Assembly: GCF_040546275.1 (NCBI RefSeq)
Contig: NZ_JBEPNO010000028.1
Span: 1-64,000 of the forward strand
DNA from: Nakamurella sp040546275
GTDB taxonomy: Bacteria; Actinomycetota; Actinomycetes; Mycobacteriales; Nakamurellaceae
DNA length: 64,000 nt
Direction of reading: 5' to 3'
Shown here: one piece after another, positions 34,888 through 43,123 of the stretch
Position numbering within the stretch: position 1 is the stretch's first letter
How the letters are laid out: every line of letters starts with the position of its first letter
Position numbers and translations under genes: made by a program
Notes under the pieces: model-generated
The model's database searches: none
What the model was told of the DNA's origin: nothing
Seen by the model: only the letters and a program-made list of their open reading frames with translations

Positions 34888-35477
34888 GCACCCTGGTCAG
34901 GGCCAGCGAGCTGGCCCAGCGGATCGTCGTCACCTACGCCGGCGAGGACGTCGCCCAGATCAAGGACGTCGTCTACGCGGCCAACGGCGGACAGATCGGT
35001 GCGTTCACGCTGGCCGGGCGCGGCCTGTTCGCCGGGCCACTCAAGGTCGGACTGCCCTGGGCCGCAGTGGTCGGAATCGGCCAGGACGCCGTCATCATCG
35101 AATCCGAAGACGTGCTGGTCCCGCTGGCCGAGTTGTTCGACGCCACCGACGGGCCTGTCAGCTCCGGCAAGGCCGACATCCTCAAGTCCGAGGTCCTCAC
35201 CGACGCAGGCACCGCGCTCGGCCGGGTTTCTGACGTCATCATCGGCATCGGCGACACCCAGGGCGGCCAGGCGGATGTCGTCGGCTACCAGATCGATCCG
35301 GCCGAGACCCTCGGTCGCGGCAAGCTGCCGCTCCTGATCCCTTTGCCCGACACCCTGTCGGCCTCGGGTGAGCATCTGATGGTGCCCGCCGCCGCGGCCA
35401 ACTACCTCTCGGACAACCTGGCCGGTTTCGGCTCGGCCATCGACGCCTTCCGTTCGCAGCTGGGAGGGGCGTCCTGA
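34884..35477 (+). CDS. PRC-barrel domain protein (two barrels)
   Basis: This 197-residue soluble protein starts TLVRASELAQRIVVTYAGEDVAQIKDVVYAANGGQIGAFTLAGRG, a PRC-barrel pattern, and has a second barrel-like segment (SGKADILKSEVLTDAGTALGRVSDVIIG...VVGYQIDPAE). PRC-barrel proteins bind ribosomal or membrane-complex partners (RimM, photosynthetic reaction-centre H). The ATG overlaps the small membrane protein stop, and its own stop overlaps the next gene (TGATG). Function of this operon is unknown; the domain suggests assembly or membrane-surface binding. Confidence 0.8.
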   Translation: MSTLVRASELAQRIVVTYAGEDVAQIKDVVYAANGGQIGAFTLAGRGLFAGPLKVGLPWAAVVGIGQDAVIIESEDVLVPLAELFDATDGPVSSGKADILKSEVLTDAGTALGRVSDVIIGIGDTQGGQADVVGYQIDPAETLGRGKLPLLIPLPDTLSASGEHLMVPAAAANYLSDNLAGFGSAIDAFRSQLGGAS

Positions 35478-35908
35478 TGTTGTTCTCCGAAGCAGTCGGT
35501 CGCAAGGTAGTCAGCACTGGCAATGCGTCCACGGTCGGCCACATCGGTTCGCTGGTCATCGATCCCGCTGTCGGTAAGGTGGTCGCTCTATCGCTCAAGA
35601 AGACTCCGGTCACCGGCACTCTGTTGCCCTGGTCGGATATCACGGCCTTCGGGGTGGACGCCGTGACGGTGGCCGGTGAGCACCTGATCGTCGCCGAGGA
35701 GGGTCACTTCGCCGAGCTCAACGGCAAGGCCCACACCATCCTGAAGAAGAGGATCCTCACCACCGCCGGCCTGCAGATCGGCATCGTCCGCGACGTCGAC
35801 TTCGATCCGGCCGATGGCACCATCCTCGGCATCCTGACCGACGACCAGCCGGTCGACGGGCGCAGCCTGCTGGGAGTGGGGTCCTACGCGGTCGTCGTCA
35901 AGGTCTGA
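35477..35908 (+). CDS. PRC-barrel domain protein
   Basis: This 143-residue protein has the pattern FSEAVGRKVVSTGNASTVGHIGSLVIDPAVGKVVALSLKK, then a second half with TTAGLQIGIVRDVDFDPADGTILGI, again two PRC-like barrels. GGGAGGGG lies just upstream and the ATG overlaps the previous stop (TGATG). As a companion of the first PRC protein it probably forms a complex with it. It ends 257 bp before the ureohydrolase 3' end. Confidence 0.8.
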   Translation: MLFSEAVGRKVVSTGNASTVGHIGSLVIDPAVGKVVALSLKKTPVTGTLLPWSDITAFGVDAVTVAGEHLIVAEEGHFAELNGKAHTILKKRILTTAGLQIGIVRDVDFDPADGTILGILTDDQPVDGRSLLGVGSYAVVVKV

Positions 35909-35989
35909 GTCACCGCGCGTGCCTCCTGGCGGCCATCTGGGAGCCGAGAGTGACGTGTTGGTCCATGCGGCGATCGGCGATCGTCCACA

Positions 35990-36033
35990 ACGTGCGGATT
36001 TGTCCTCCATAGTCGGTGGGTAAATCCGCACGT
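35990..36033. repeat. 12-bp perfect inverted repeat
   Basis: ACGTGCGGATTT (35990-36001) and AAATCCGCACGT (36022-36033) pair across a 20-nt loop in the 257-bp spacer between the convergent PRC-barrel and ureohydrolase genes. It could serve as a terminator (weak A/T tails) or a protein site. Confidence 0.6.
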
Positions 36034-36165
36034 ACTGGCCAGTAGCTCGGTGGGGCGGCCGGGCACCCCGGGAGTTGGCGTGGACCATCTGTGCGCTGCG
36101 GTCTGTCCAGCGCCGCTGCGTCGATCTCAGCGCCTCGGCAATTGAGCCCCGGGCGAACCGTTGCA

Positions 36166-37344
36166 TCAGCCGTCGGCCGGGTACCGCAGGCTGGCCGGGT
36201 CCGGGCGGTAGCCGGGGCGGGTGACGTCCCCACCAGCCCGCTCCCGTTTCTTGTGTGCCAGCCCCGCGAGGGCCTCGAGCACCACGCGGTGGGCGTTGTT
36301 CACCGTGGTGTCGGCGTGGTCGTACGGAGGCGAGACCTCCACGACATCCATTCCCACCAAGGGTGTCTCGAGCGCGATCGAGCGCACGGCACGGAGCAGG
36401 TCGGCCGGATTCATCCCTCCGGGTTCCGGCGTTCCCGTCCCGGGGGCGAAACCCGGGTCGAGCACGTCGATGTCGACGGACAGGTAGAGCGCGTCGCAGC
36501 CGTCGATCGCACGGGCGATGGCGTCCGCGATCACCGGCCGCACGCCCCGGTCCCAGAGTTCGTGCATGAGATGCCACGTCATCTCGTTCTCCTGCATCCA
36601 GTCGAACGTCTCCGGCGGCGGCCAGTAACCCCGCAACCCGACCTGGACGAAGTTCCTGCCGCGCACCGCACCCGACTCGATCAGCCGACGCATCGGCGTG
36701 CCGTGCGACGCGAGGTTGCCCTCGATGATGTCCGCGGTGTCGGCGTGCGCGTCGAAGTGCAGCAACCCGAGCTTCCCCCAGCCGTGCCTGCGGGCGACCG
36801 CCGTCGCCGACGGCCACGTGATCGAGTGGTCTCCCCCGATGACGATCGGCAGTGCGCCCGCGGCCAGCACACCGGCGACCTTCCGCTCGATGTTCCGCAG
36901 CGATGGTCCGGTCTGCCCGTGTGGACAGCAGGCATCGCCGTGATCGACGACGTCGAGCCAGTCGTAGAGCTCGATGCCGAGGTCCAGGTGATAGGTACCG
37001 GGGTCATAAGCGGTGGAGCGCAGGTACTTCGGGCCGAACCGGGCACCGGCGCGGAACGTGGTGTTGATGTCGAACGGCGCGCCCACGACCACCACGTCCG
37101 GTCGACGCGCAGCCAGCGCCGCGACCGTGCCGACCCAGTCCCGGTTCCCGAAGGTCGGCAGTCCGAGATTGTCGTTGATGTCGGCGGTCTCGGCAGGCCC
37201 AGCGGCCGGGGGCTGCAATGACCCGGCAGCCGGATGCACCATGCCCTCGAACGCCCAGTCAGGCAACCCGTAGGGCAGGTCGAGGGCCGGGTGGGTGTGA
37301 TCGTGACCATCACCGCCCGAGAACAGACCATCACGGGGACTCAT
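36166..37344 (-). CDS. Ureohydrolase (agmatinase/guanidino-acid hydrolase family)
   Basis: This 392-residue protein has all six manganese ligands of the arginase family: GGDHSIT (His), LLHFDAHADT (Asp, His, Asp) and YLSVDIDVLDPGFAPG (Asp, Asp), plus the substrate-side segment TPEPGGMNPADLL. FDINTTFRAGARFGPKYLR before the active site is the guanidino-hydrolase form (agmatinase, guanidinobutyrase or guanidine hydrolase). The N-terminal 60 residues are an acidic/His-rich extension (GGDGHDHTHP). It lies upstream of nothing coupled; the next gene, TerD, is 14 bp before its start on the same strand. Confidence 0.88.
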   Translation of the reverse strand: MSPRDGLFSGGDGHDHTHPALDLPYGLPDWAFEGMVHPAAGSLQPPAAGPAETADINDNLGLPTFGNRDWVGTVAALAARRPDVVVVGAPFDINTTFRAGARFGPKYLRSTAYDPGTYHLDLGIELYDWLDVVDHGDACCPHGQTGPSLRNIERKVAGVLAAGALPIVIGGDHSITWPSATAVARRHGWGKLGLLHFDAHADTADIIEGNLASHGTPMRRLIESGAVRGRNFVQVGLRGYWPPPETFDWMQENEMTWHLMHELWDRGVRPVIADAIARAIDGCDALYLSVDIDVLDPGFAPGTGTPEPGGMNPADLLRAVRSIALETPLVGMDVVEVSPPYDHADTTVNNAHRVVLEALAGLAHKKRERAGGDVTRPGYRPDPASLRYPADG

Positions 37345-37358
37345 GATGTTTCGCCGCT

Positions 37359-37928
37359 CTAGAGGTACGCGTCGACGGCGGGCATCAGGTCGTGGAAGGT
37401 GGTGCCGGCGGCCGGGGCACCGATGGCCGTCATCGCCCATCCGCTGCCGGCCCGACCGACCTTTGCCATCACCAGCGCCGTGTGCGGCCCGGAACCGGCC
37501 AGGGTGTAGTTGGCCAACGGCTGGTTGGTGATCGAGTCGATCAAAACAGCCGTGGCGTTCTCGATCTGCGAGAAGCTTTCCCCGGAATAGGAATTCACCA
37601 CGAACACCAGGCCGGTGACCTCTGCGGGCAGCCGCCCGAGGTCGACGGTGATGGTCTCGCCCGCACCGCCCGTACGGTCGTCTCCGGTGTGCACGATCGA
37701 CCCGTCGCGGCTACCCAGCTGCTGGAACCACACCTGGTCCAGCAGGTGCTTGCCCGAGCCGAAGATCAGGCAGGACGCATCGAGGTCGATGGCCTTCGTC
37801 TTCGAGCCGCCGAAGAAGCCCTTCTTCGATGCGGCCGCCCAGCTCAGCGTCATGTGCACCTTGGACAGGCTTCCACCGTCCGACTTGGTCAGCGAAACAC
37901 TCTGGCCCTTGCTGAGATTGATTGCCAT
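37359..37928 (-). CDS. TerD-family tellurium-resistance protein
   Basis: This 189-residue protein starts with the TerD signature INLSKGQSVSLTK and has AIDLDASCLIF, SRDGSIVHTGDDRTGGAGETITVDLGRLPAEVTGLVFVVNSY and the end ALVMAKVGRAGSGWAM; the Asp-rich segments are the family's calcium-binding sites. TerD proteins belong to the Ter stress response (tellurite, phage and toxin resistance), thought to act at the membrane in a metal-sensing complex. It is one of three TerD genes in a row (with 38018 and 39372) and starts 89 bp after the second. Confidence 0.9.
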   Translation of the reverse strand: MAINLSKGQSVSLTKSDGGSLSKVHMTLSWAAASKKGFFGGSKTKAIDLDASCLIFGSGKHLLDQVWFQQLGSRDGSIVHTGDDRTGGAGETITVDLGRLPAEVTGLVFVVNSYSGESFSQIENATAVLIDSITNQPLANYTLAGSGPHTALVMAKVGRAGSGWAMTAIGAPAAGTTFHDLMPAVDAYL

Positions 37929-38017
37929 CAGACACCCTTCATTTCCAGCGACAGCATCGGTCGCTGACGGAACCGTCCGGTCGGACCGGACGGTCCGAAT
38001 ACATCGTCGGAACGGGC

Positions 38018-39229
38018 CTACTTGCGGCCGGGGGTCCAGTTCATGCCCCAGTTGAAGGCCTTGTCGAGGACGGACTGGCCGCCGTTGATGTACTGCACCT
38101 CGCGCTGGACCACGAGATCGTTGCCGTGGTTGATCAATTGGGCAACCGCGCAGATCCGGGCGGCCTGGTCGGAGGCATCGAGCCGGACCTCGATCTGCGG
38201 TCCGTTGATCGGGCTGAGTGTCACCACCCCGTCGACTGCGGCCCAGTTCGGCGCACCCTCGTAGATCATCGCGAAGATCAGCACCCGCTTGAACCGTCCC
38301 GGCTGCTCGAGGTTGATCGACATGTTCTCGCCGCCGGTGACGGAGCCGGTCCGGTCGTCACCGTCGAGCTTGATCCAGGGCGGCTGGTCGAGCGAGCCGA
38401 AGGAGTTACCCAGCGCCTGGACCACACCCTTCGACCCGTCCGAGAGTTCGTACAGGCAGCCGAGATCCAGGTCGACCCCACGGGCTGCGGCAACCTGCGC
38501 CGCCATCCGCTTGAAGAATCCGCCGGCTTTCTGACCGGAGGGCGCGGCGGCCGCGCCGCCCTGGGACCAGTTGAGGTTGATGCGGATCGTGCCGGTCCCG
38601 CCCCCGGACTTGGTGAGCGACACCTGCGGTGAGGCCGCCGTCAGGGTGACCTTCTGCAGCGAGATCGCGCCCGGCTGACGACCCTGCGAGATCGTCGCGG
38701 TCGGCTGGTACGACGGAGCATCCGGGGGCGGGTACTGCCCGGCCGCCGGCGGCGGGTACTGACCCGCGGGGGGCGGGTATCCGGGAGCCGATGGGGCGGC
38801 CGGCGGCGGCGGGTACTGACCCGCGGGGGGCGGGTATCCGGGAGCCGGTGGGTAACCGGGTGCAGTCGGCGGCGGGTAACCGCCGCCGACTGGCGGGGGA
38901 TAACTGGGCGCAGCAGGCGGCTGCAGATCGCCCGGCGGTTGATACACCTGCGCCGGAGGCGGCGGGTACGACGACGGCTGGAGGTCGGCGGGCGGCTGGT
39001 AGACCTGTGGCCCGGGAGCAACGAGTGGGGCAACAGGCGCAGTCGCCCGCGGCGGACGCTGGTAGACCGGCGCGGCAGGGGTGGGCGGCACAGCAGCGGC
39101 CGGCGGAGCAGCCTGTTCTTCCTGCTCCGGCGGCGTGTACCAGGAGGGCGCGCCAGAGCTCGGATTGGTGGCAGCAGCGGGCGGCGATGCCGCGGCCGGC
39201 TGCCGGCGTCGGGTGTAGTCGATCGGCAT
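38018..39229 (-). CDS. TerD-family protein with long proline-rich N-terminus
   Basis: This 403-residue protein has about 190 N-terminal residues that are Pro/Ala/Gln/Tyr-rich with repeats of PGYPPPAGQYPPP and VYQPP type. The rest is a TerD domain starting ISLQKVTLTAASPQVSLTKSGGG and containing GVDLDLGCLYEL, DGDDRTGSVTGGENMSINLE and a C-terminal AQLINHGNDLVVQREVQYINGG. Long disordered tails on TerD proteins are common in actinobacteria and may tether the domain to the membrane or to other complexes. The tail is internally repetitive and so prone to length variation. Confidence 0.88.
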   Translation of the reverse strand: MPIDYTRRRQPAAASPPAAATNPSSGAPSWYTPPEQEEQAAPPAAAVPPTPAAPVYQRPPRATAPVAPLVAPGPQVYQPPADLQPSSYPPPPAQVYQPPGDLQPPAAPSYPPPVGGGYPPPTAPGYPPAPGYPPPAGQYPPPPAAPSAPGYPPPAGQYPPPAAGQYPPPDAPSYQPTATISQGRQPGAISLQKVTLTAASPQVSLTKSGGGTGTIRINLNWSQGGAAAAPSGQKAGGFFKRMAAQVAAARGVDLDLGCLYELSDGSKGVVQALGNSFGSLDQPPWIKLDGDDRTGSVTGGENMSINLEQPGRFKRVLIFAMIYEGAPNWAAVDGVVTLSPINGPQIEVRLDASDQAARICAVAQLINHGNDLVVQREVQYINGGQSVLDKAFNWGMNWTPGRK

Positions 39230-39371
39230 GATCAGCTCCTGTCAGTTGACGGCCGGCAGGACGGATGGATCAGCGGCCGGTGCCCGGAGCGCCCCGTTCT
39301 GCTGGCCGCGAGCCGAGGGGACTCGTCATCCAGCAGGGTGGAGCACCCCGGGTCGGGGATTGGATCTTGGG

Positions 39372-39947
39372 TCAGATGTTGACGCCGAAGTCGCGGGCGA
39401 TGCCCGCGAGTCCGCTGGCGTAGCCCTGTCCGATGGCACGGAACTTCCACTCCGCACCATTGCGGTAGAGCTCGCCGAACACCATCGCGGTCTCGGTCGA
39501 TGCGTCCTCGGTGAGGTCGTACCGGGCGAGTTCCACGCTGTCGGCCTGGTTCACCACGCGGATGAAGGCGTTGCGCACCTGGCCGAATGACTGCTGGCGG
39601 GCGTCGCCCTCGTAGATCGACACGGCGAAGACCACCGAGCCGATCTCCGGCGGAACGGCCACCAGGTTGACCTTGACCTGCTCGTCGTCGCCATCCCCAC
39701 CACCGGTGAGGTTGTCACCGAGGTGCTCGATCGAACCGTCGGGCGAGCGCAGGTTGTTGAAGAACACGAAGTACTGATCGTTCTTGATCTTGTGATCTTC
39801 ACCGAGCCCCAACGCACTGGCGTCAAGATCAAAATCGACACCCGTGGTGGCGCGGGCATCCCAGCCCAGACCGACTGTGACCGCGGTGAGGTTGGGGGCG
39901 GCTTTCGTCAGAGAGACGTTTCCACCCTTGGACAGGCTCACACCCAT
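39372..39947 (-). CDS. TerD-family tellurium-resistance protein
   Basis: This 191-residue canonical TerD protein has GVSLSKGGNVSLTKAAPNLTAV at the N-terminus, FDLDASALGLG, SPDGSIEHLGDNLTGGGDGDDEQVKVNL, then VVFAVSIYEGDARQQSFGQVRNAFIRV and GELYRNGAEWKFRAIGQGYASGLAGIARDFGV. It is the closest of the three to classical TerD/TerE. AGGAG sits 5 nt upstream of the ATG (39948 onward). The cluster's first gene on this strand, it is divergent from the coiled-coil gene at 40293. Confidence 0.92.
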   Translation of the reverse strand: MGVSLSKGGNVSLTKAAPNLTAVTVGLGWDARATTGVDFDLDASALGLGEDHKIKNDQYFVFFNNLRSPDGSIEHLGDNLTGGGDGDDEQVKVNLVAVPPEIGSVVFAVSIYEGDARQQSFGQVRNAFIRVVNQADSVELARYDLTEDASTETAMVFGELYRNGAEWKFRAIGQGYASGLAGIARDFGVNI

Positions 39948-40292
39948 TGCTGACTCCTCCTACGTTCGCCCAGCAGCACACGATCGGCGCTGCCGGTGAT
40001 GACTACTGCCCCTCGAACGCGCAATGGGCGGTCCGAAGTTCCCGACATGGCCAGGCAATCCGCTGCCTCGCCAGCACGGAACGCTACACGCGCGCCATCA
40101 GCGCGACCTGTCGACCAGTCAAAACTCTCGCCGTTGGCGAACCCGCTGTTCGGCGCCAGTTCATCGGCGGCCTCGACACCATCGACAAGACGTTGCCCTG
40201 GCACAGATCTCGAGCCCAGAGGCTTGGCCGGCCGGCACCGTCCCGCGGGCAACCCCGGCGTCACGAACGAGTCTCGCCGTAGGATCGGAGCC

Positions 40293-41528
40293 ATGTCCAG
40301 GAGTTGGTCGGGACGCCTCTCGAGGCGACCACAGGATCAGGCCGCGCAAGCTGCGCAGGCCGCACAGGACGGTGCGGTGGCGGCCTTCCTCGATCTCGAC
40401 CGTAGGCAGTCGTATTTGATGGACGCCATCGACGCCCTTGTCGAGACCAGCGCAGTGGCCACCTCCATGACCCGTGAGTGGGAGCCGGTGAAGCAGGAGA
40501 GCTTCGCCGCGTCGGCGAAATATCTGGCGGTCGCCGAGTCCCATTCCCTCCTCGATGCCGCCGACCGGCCGACCGGTGTCGATCCGGCTGCTGCGTCGGC
40601 TGCCTTCACCGACGCCCACCGAAAGCTTGCCGACGCCGCTGTGGCCGTCGACAAGTTCTACCGCAAGCACTCGAACGAACTGGAGCAGGCCAAGTCGCTC
40701 CGTGCCGCGACACCGAAGATCTCCGCCGAGGCGAAAGCTGCTGCGGTGACCGCCGAGGGCAGGCTCACCGCCGCCGAGAAGGACGGCTTCGCCTACCCGA
40801 GCGTGATGGATGCGGCCGGTGAATTGATCGACGCTCTTTCCTCCTTGAAGACGGCCGAGACGGTGGGTTCATCGCTCGAGGTCCGTCATGCGGCCGCCGC
40901 CGTGCATGCCGCCGCCGAGACGGTCGACTCGAAGATCGCCACCGCCCGCTCGCTCTCCTCGACCGTCCGCGGGTCCCTGAGCAGCGTGAAGACCAGAATC
41001 GAAGCCGTCACCACCCGGCTCGGATCGTTGCCCGCCACCCGGTCGGCGTTGCTCCGGGAGTTCTCGTCCGACTGCTCGAAGGACCTCAGCGGGGCTGACG
41101 AGCGAGCCCAGCGGGCGTTGGCCCAGGCCCAGGAGGAATGGGCCGCAGCGCGCAAGGCCATCGAAGCCGGCCAACCCGAACCAGCCGCCCACCACCTCAC
41201 GACCGCTCGTGCCCGACTCACCGCCGCCGAGCATGACGGCGACTCGATGGGCGACCGCCTCCGGCTGCTGCGGCAGACCAAGGCCGATCCGGCCGCCGCT
41301 GCCAAGAGCACCCGGTTCAAGCTGCGCGACGGGCAGCTCCTGGTCGTCGACCGCGGGCTGGTGAAGCAGTGGGGCTCGGTGCTGGACGCCCAGTCCGCAC
41401 GGATCGAGCGCGCCGCCGGCGAGCTCACCGGCACCCACCCCGACTACTGGTCGTACCTGCAAACCCTGGAGTCGGTTGACGTGTTCGTCAAGAACGTCAT
41501 CGACCGGGTGCGCGGCGAGGCCCGCTAA
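40293..41528 (+). CDS. Alanine-rich coiled-coil protein of the Ter cluster
   Basis: This 411-residue acidic/alanine-rich protein is almost wholly helical, with heptad-like repeats (for example ALAQAQEEWAAARKAIEAGQ and AAETVDSKIATARSLSSTVRG) interrupted by a short strand pair KSTRFKLRDGQLLVVDRGLVKQWGSVLD. No signal peptide or TM is seen. AGGA lies 8 nt before the ATG at 40293. I do not recognise a named family; its place between TerD and the ATP-grasp gene suggests a scaffold or partner in the Ter complex. Its stop overlaps the convergent ATP-grasp stop by 4 bp. Confidence 0.75.
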   Translation: MSRSWSGRLSRRPQDQAAQAAQAAQDGAVAAFLDLDRRQSYLMDAIDALVETSAVATSMTREWEPVKQESFAASAKYLAVAESHSLLDAADRPTGVDPAAASAAFTDAHRKLADAAVAVDKFYRKHSNELEQAKSLRAATPKISAEAKAAAVTAEGRLTAAEKDGFAYPSVMDAAGELIDALSSLKTAETVGSSLEVRHAAAAVHAAAETVDSKIATARSLSSTVRGSLSSVKTRIEAVTTRLGSLPATRSALLREFSSDCSKDLSGADERAQRALAQAQEEWAAARKAIEAGQPEPAAHHLTTARARLTAAEHDGDSMGDRLRLLRQTKADPAAAAKSTRFKLRDGQLLVVDRGLVKQWGSVLDAQSARIERAAGELTGTHPDYWSYLQTLESVDVFVKNVIDRVRGEAR

Positions 41529-42715
41529 CCCGTGGCAGCTTCGGCGGCATCCGGAAACCCGAACCGGCCGGTTGCCGGACGCCGATCCCCGATCGTGCTT
41601 GACAGTGCTGCCACCAGCGGTTGCATGGTTCCACGAACCGGGAACGGGACCGTGCCCGATTCGTGCAGCGGCACCACCGACTCGTGCAACGGCACCACCG
41701 ACTCGTGCAGCGGCACCACGGAGGACACGCCGACGTACTCAGCGCCCAAACGGGGACGGAGTGGCCCCGGGTCGTACCCGAGGGCCACCCGGACCGCAGC
41801 CCACGGCAGGTTCACATCGGCCAGAGCGGTCTGGTAGAGCCCACCCGACGGGCGTGAATTGATCTCGAGCAGGGCCGGCCTGCCCTCGTACGAACGGAAC
41901 TGGACGTTCACCAGCCCGTCGAGCTCGAAGTGTTCGACCAACTCGGCGGCCAGCGACGGCAGCACCGGGTCGCCGCCAATGACCCGTTTGCGACCGGACT
42001 TGCTCCGCGGCACCGCGACCAGCGTCCGGCCGGCCGAGGCCAGCACGTCGACGCTGGTTTCCGGTCCGTCCAGATACGGCATGACGACCAGCGCCGGGAT
42101 GTTCGCGGCATTGGCCAACGCCTGCCGGACGACCGACACCGCCGTCATCGGGTTGACCGGGCCGAGCAGTGACTCCAGGCTCGGTGCGCTGCGGGTCAGG
42201 AAACGGACGCCGTCCGCACCGACACCCGACGCCGGCTTCAGGATGAGCGGACGATGACTCGTCCACGTGTACTCGAGGTCGGCTACGGCCGCGTCGAATT
42301 CGGTCAGTGAATGCACCACGCGCCACGGTGGGACGAGTTCGTTGCCGCCGAGCGAGAGGTAGGTCTCCGCCTTGTCGGCGAGCGTGTCGATGGCCCAGGC
42401 CGGCGGACAGATCAGCGAGGTGCCGATGGCGTTGAATTCGTCGGCGCGGTGAGCGATCTGCGACTGCCCTGCCACGGGCAGCAACACGTCGATGTCGTGC
42501 AGGGCACAAAGATGCAGCATCTGGTCGACGAAGTCCGGATCGGTGACGAGCGGCTCACGCAAACGATGGTCACAACCACTGAGCATCGGTGACGAGAGGT
42601 CGGCGTGGGAGCCGTAGAGCTCAACCGGAATCCCATCGGGGTTGTGCCGCAACATGTTCAACACGTGAAGAGTCGTCGCGTAATTGCGGTTGAGCCAGAT
42701 CCGGACTGATTCCAC
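41525..42715 (-). CDS. ATP-grasp enzyme of the Ter-associated biosynthetic set
   Basis: This 396-residue protein has an N-terminal Rossmann-like domain (VRIWLNRNYATTLHVLNMLR, IPVELYGSHAD, IDVLLPVAGQ) followed by an ATP-grasp fold (DKAETYLSLG, RPLILKPASGVGADGVRFL, VVMPYLDGPETSVDVL, VNVQFRSYEGRPALLEINSRPSGG). The substrate is unknown. In actinobacteria such ATP-grasp proteins sit beside CitE-like lyase, phosphoribosyltransferase and HAD genes with TerD, proposed to make a nucleoside-like metabolite. Start GTG 42715 has AGGAG 5 nt before. Near its C-terminus SVVPLHE is repeated three times. Confidence 0.85.
   Translation of the reverse strand: MESVRIWLNRNYATTLHVLNMLRHNPDGIPVELYGSHADLSSPMLSGCDHRLREPLVTDPDFVDQMLHLCALHDIDVLLPVAGQSQIAHRADEFNAIGTSLICPPAWAIDTLADKAETYLSLGGNELVPPWRVVHSLTEFDAAVADLEYTWTSHRPLILKPASGVGADGVRFLTRSAPSLESLLGPVNPMTAVSVVRQALANAANIPALVVMPYLDGPETSVDVLASAGRTLVAVPRSKSGRKRVIGGDPVLPSLAAELVEHFELDGLVNVQFRSYEGRPALLEINSRPSGGLYQTALADVNLPWAAVRVALGYDPGPLRPRLGAEYVGVSSVVPLHESVVPLHESVVPLHESGTVPFPVRGTMQPLVAALSSTIGDRRPATGRFGFPDAAEAATG
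41658..41720. repeat. Three 21-bp tandem units inside the ATP-grasp gene
   Basis: Units start at 41658, 41679 and 41700, each built on CTCGTGCAGCGGCACCAC with one or two changes. They encode three VVPLHES units near the C-terminus, so copy number can vary without breaking the frame. Confidence 0.85.
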
Positions 42716-43123
42716 CTATGCTCCTGGCGCTGGCGTTGGGGGTGTGGTTCCTCCTAGCTTAACGGTAGATGAACTCTCCGCCAGACCCCTGTTCGGGCGC
42801 CCCCCGAGGCGTCATTCTTTGCAGCGGCATGACTCAGGCGTAATTCACCCGTTCGAGCGCGGCGGACTGTTGCAGGGCCGTTCCGCAGTCTTCGGAACCG
42901 CGAAAAATCTGCCCAGAGGTAGGGCACACTGTCTGCACAGGACACCGCCTCCGGCGAGGCGGGCACGACGCTGGTACGGCCGCGGAGTCGCAGGCTGATG
43001 TGTGGCCCGAAGCCCACGGAGCTCGCCCCGCCGTTGCACGAAACTTATTGTGATGCAATGTTTTTCATCGATTTGCAACCGCAACATGACCGGCTTCGCG
43101 CCGACGACGGGAAGGGTGCGTAC
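42716..43123. other. 408-bp divergent promoter region of the Ter biosynthetic genes
   Basis: This region separates the ATP-grasp gene from the lyase operon. The part next to the ATP-grasp start has CTAGCTTAACGGTAG, a plausible promoter core. The right end (43035-43075) is AT-rich (AAACTTATTGTGATGCAATG) and probably carries the promoter of the lyase-PRTase-HAD operon. It is open in frame with the lyase from ATG 43058, but conservation begins at 43124. Confidence 0.5.
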
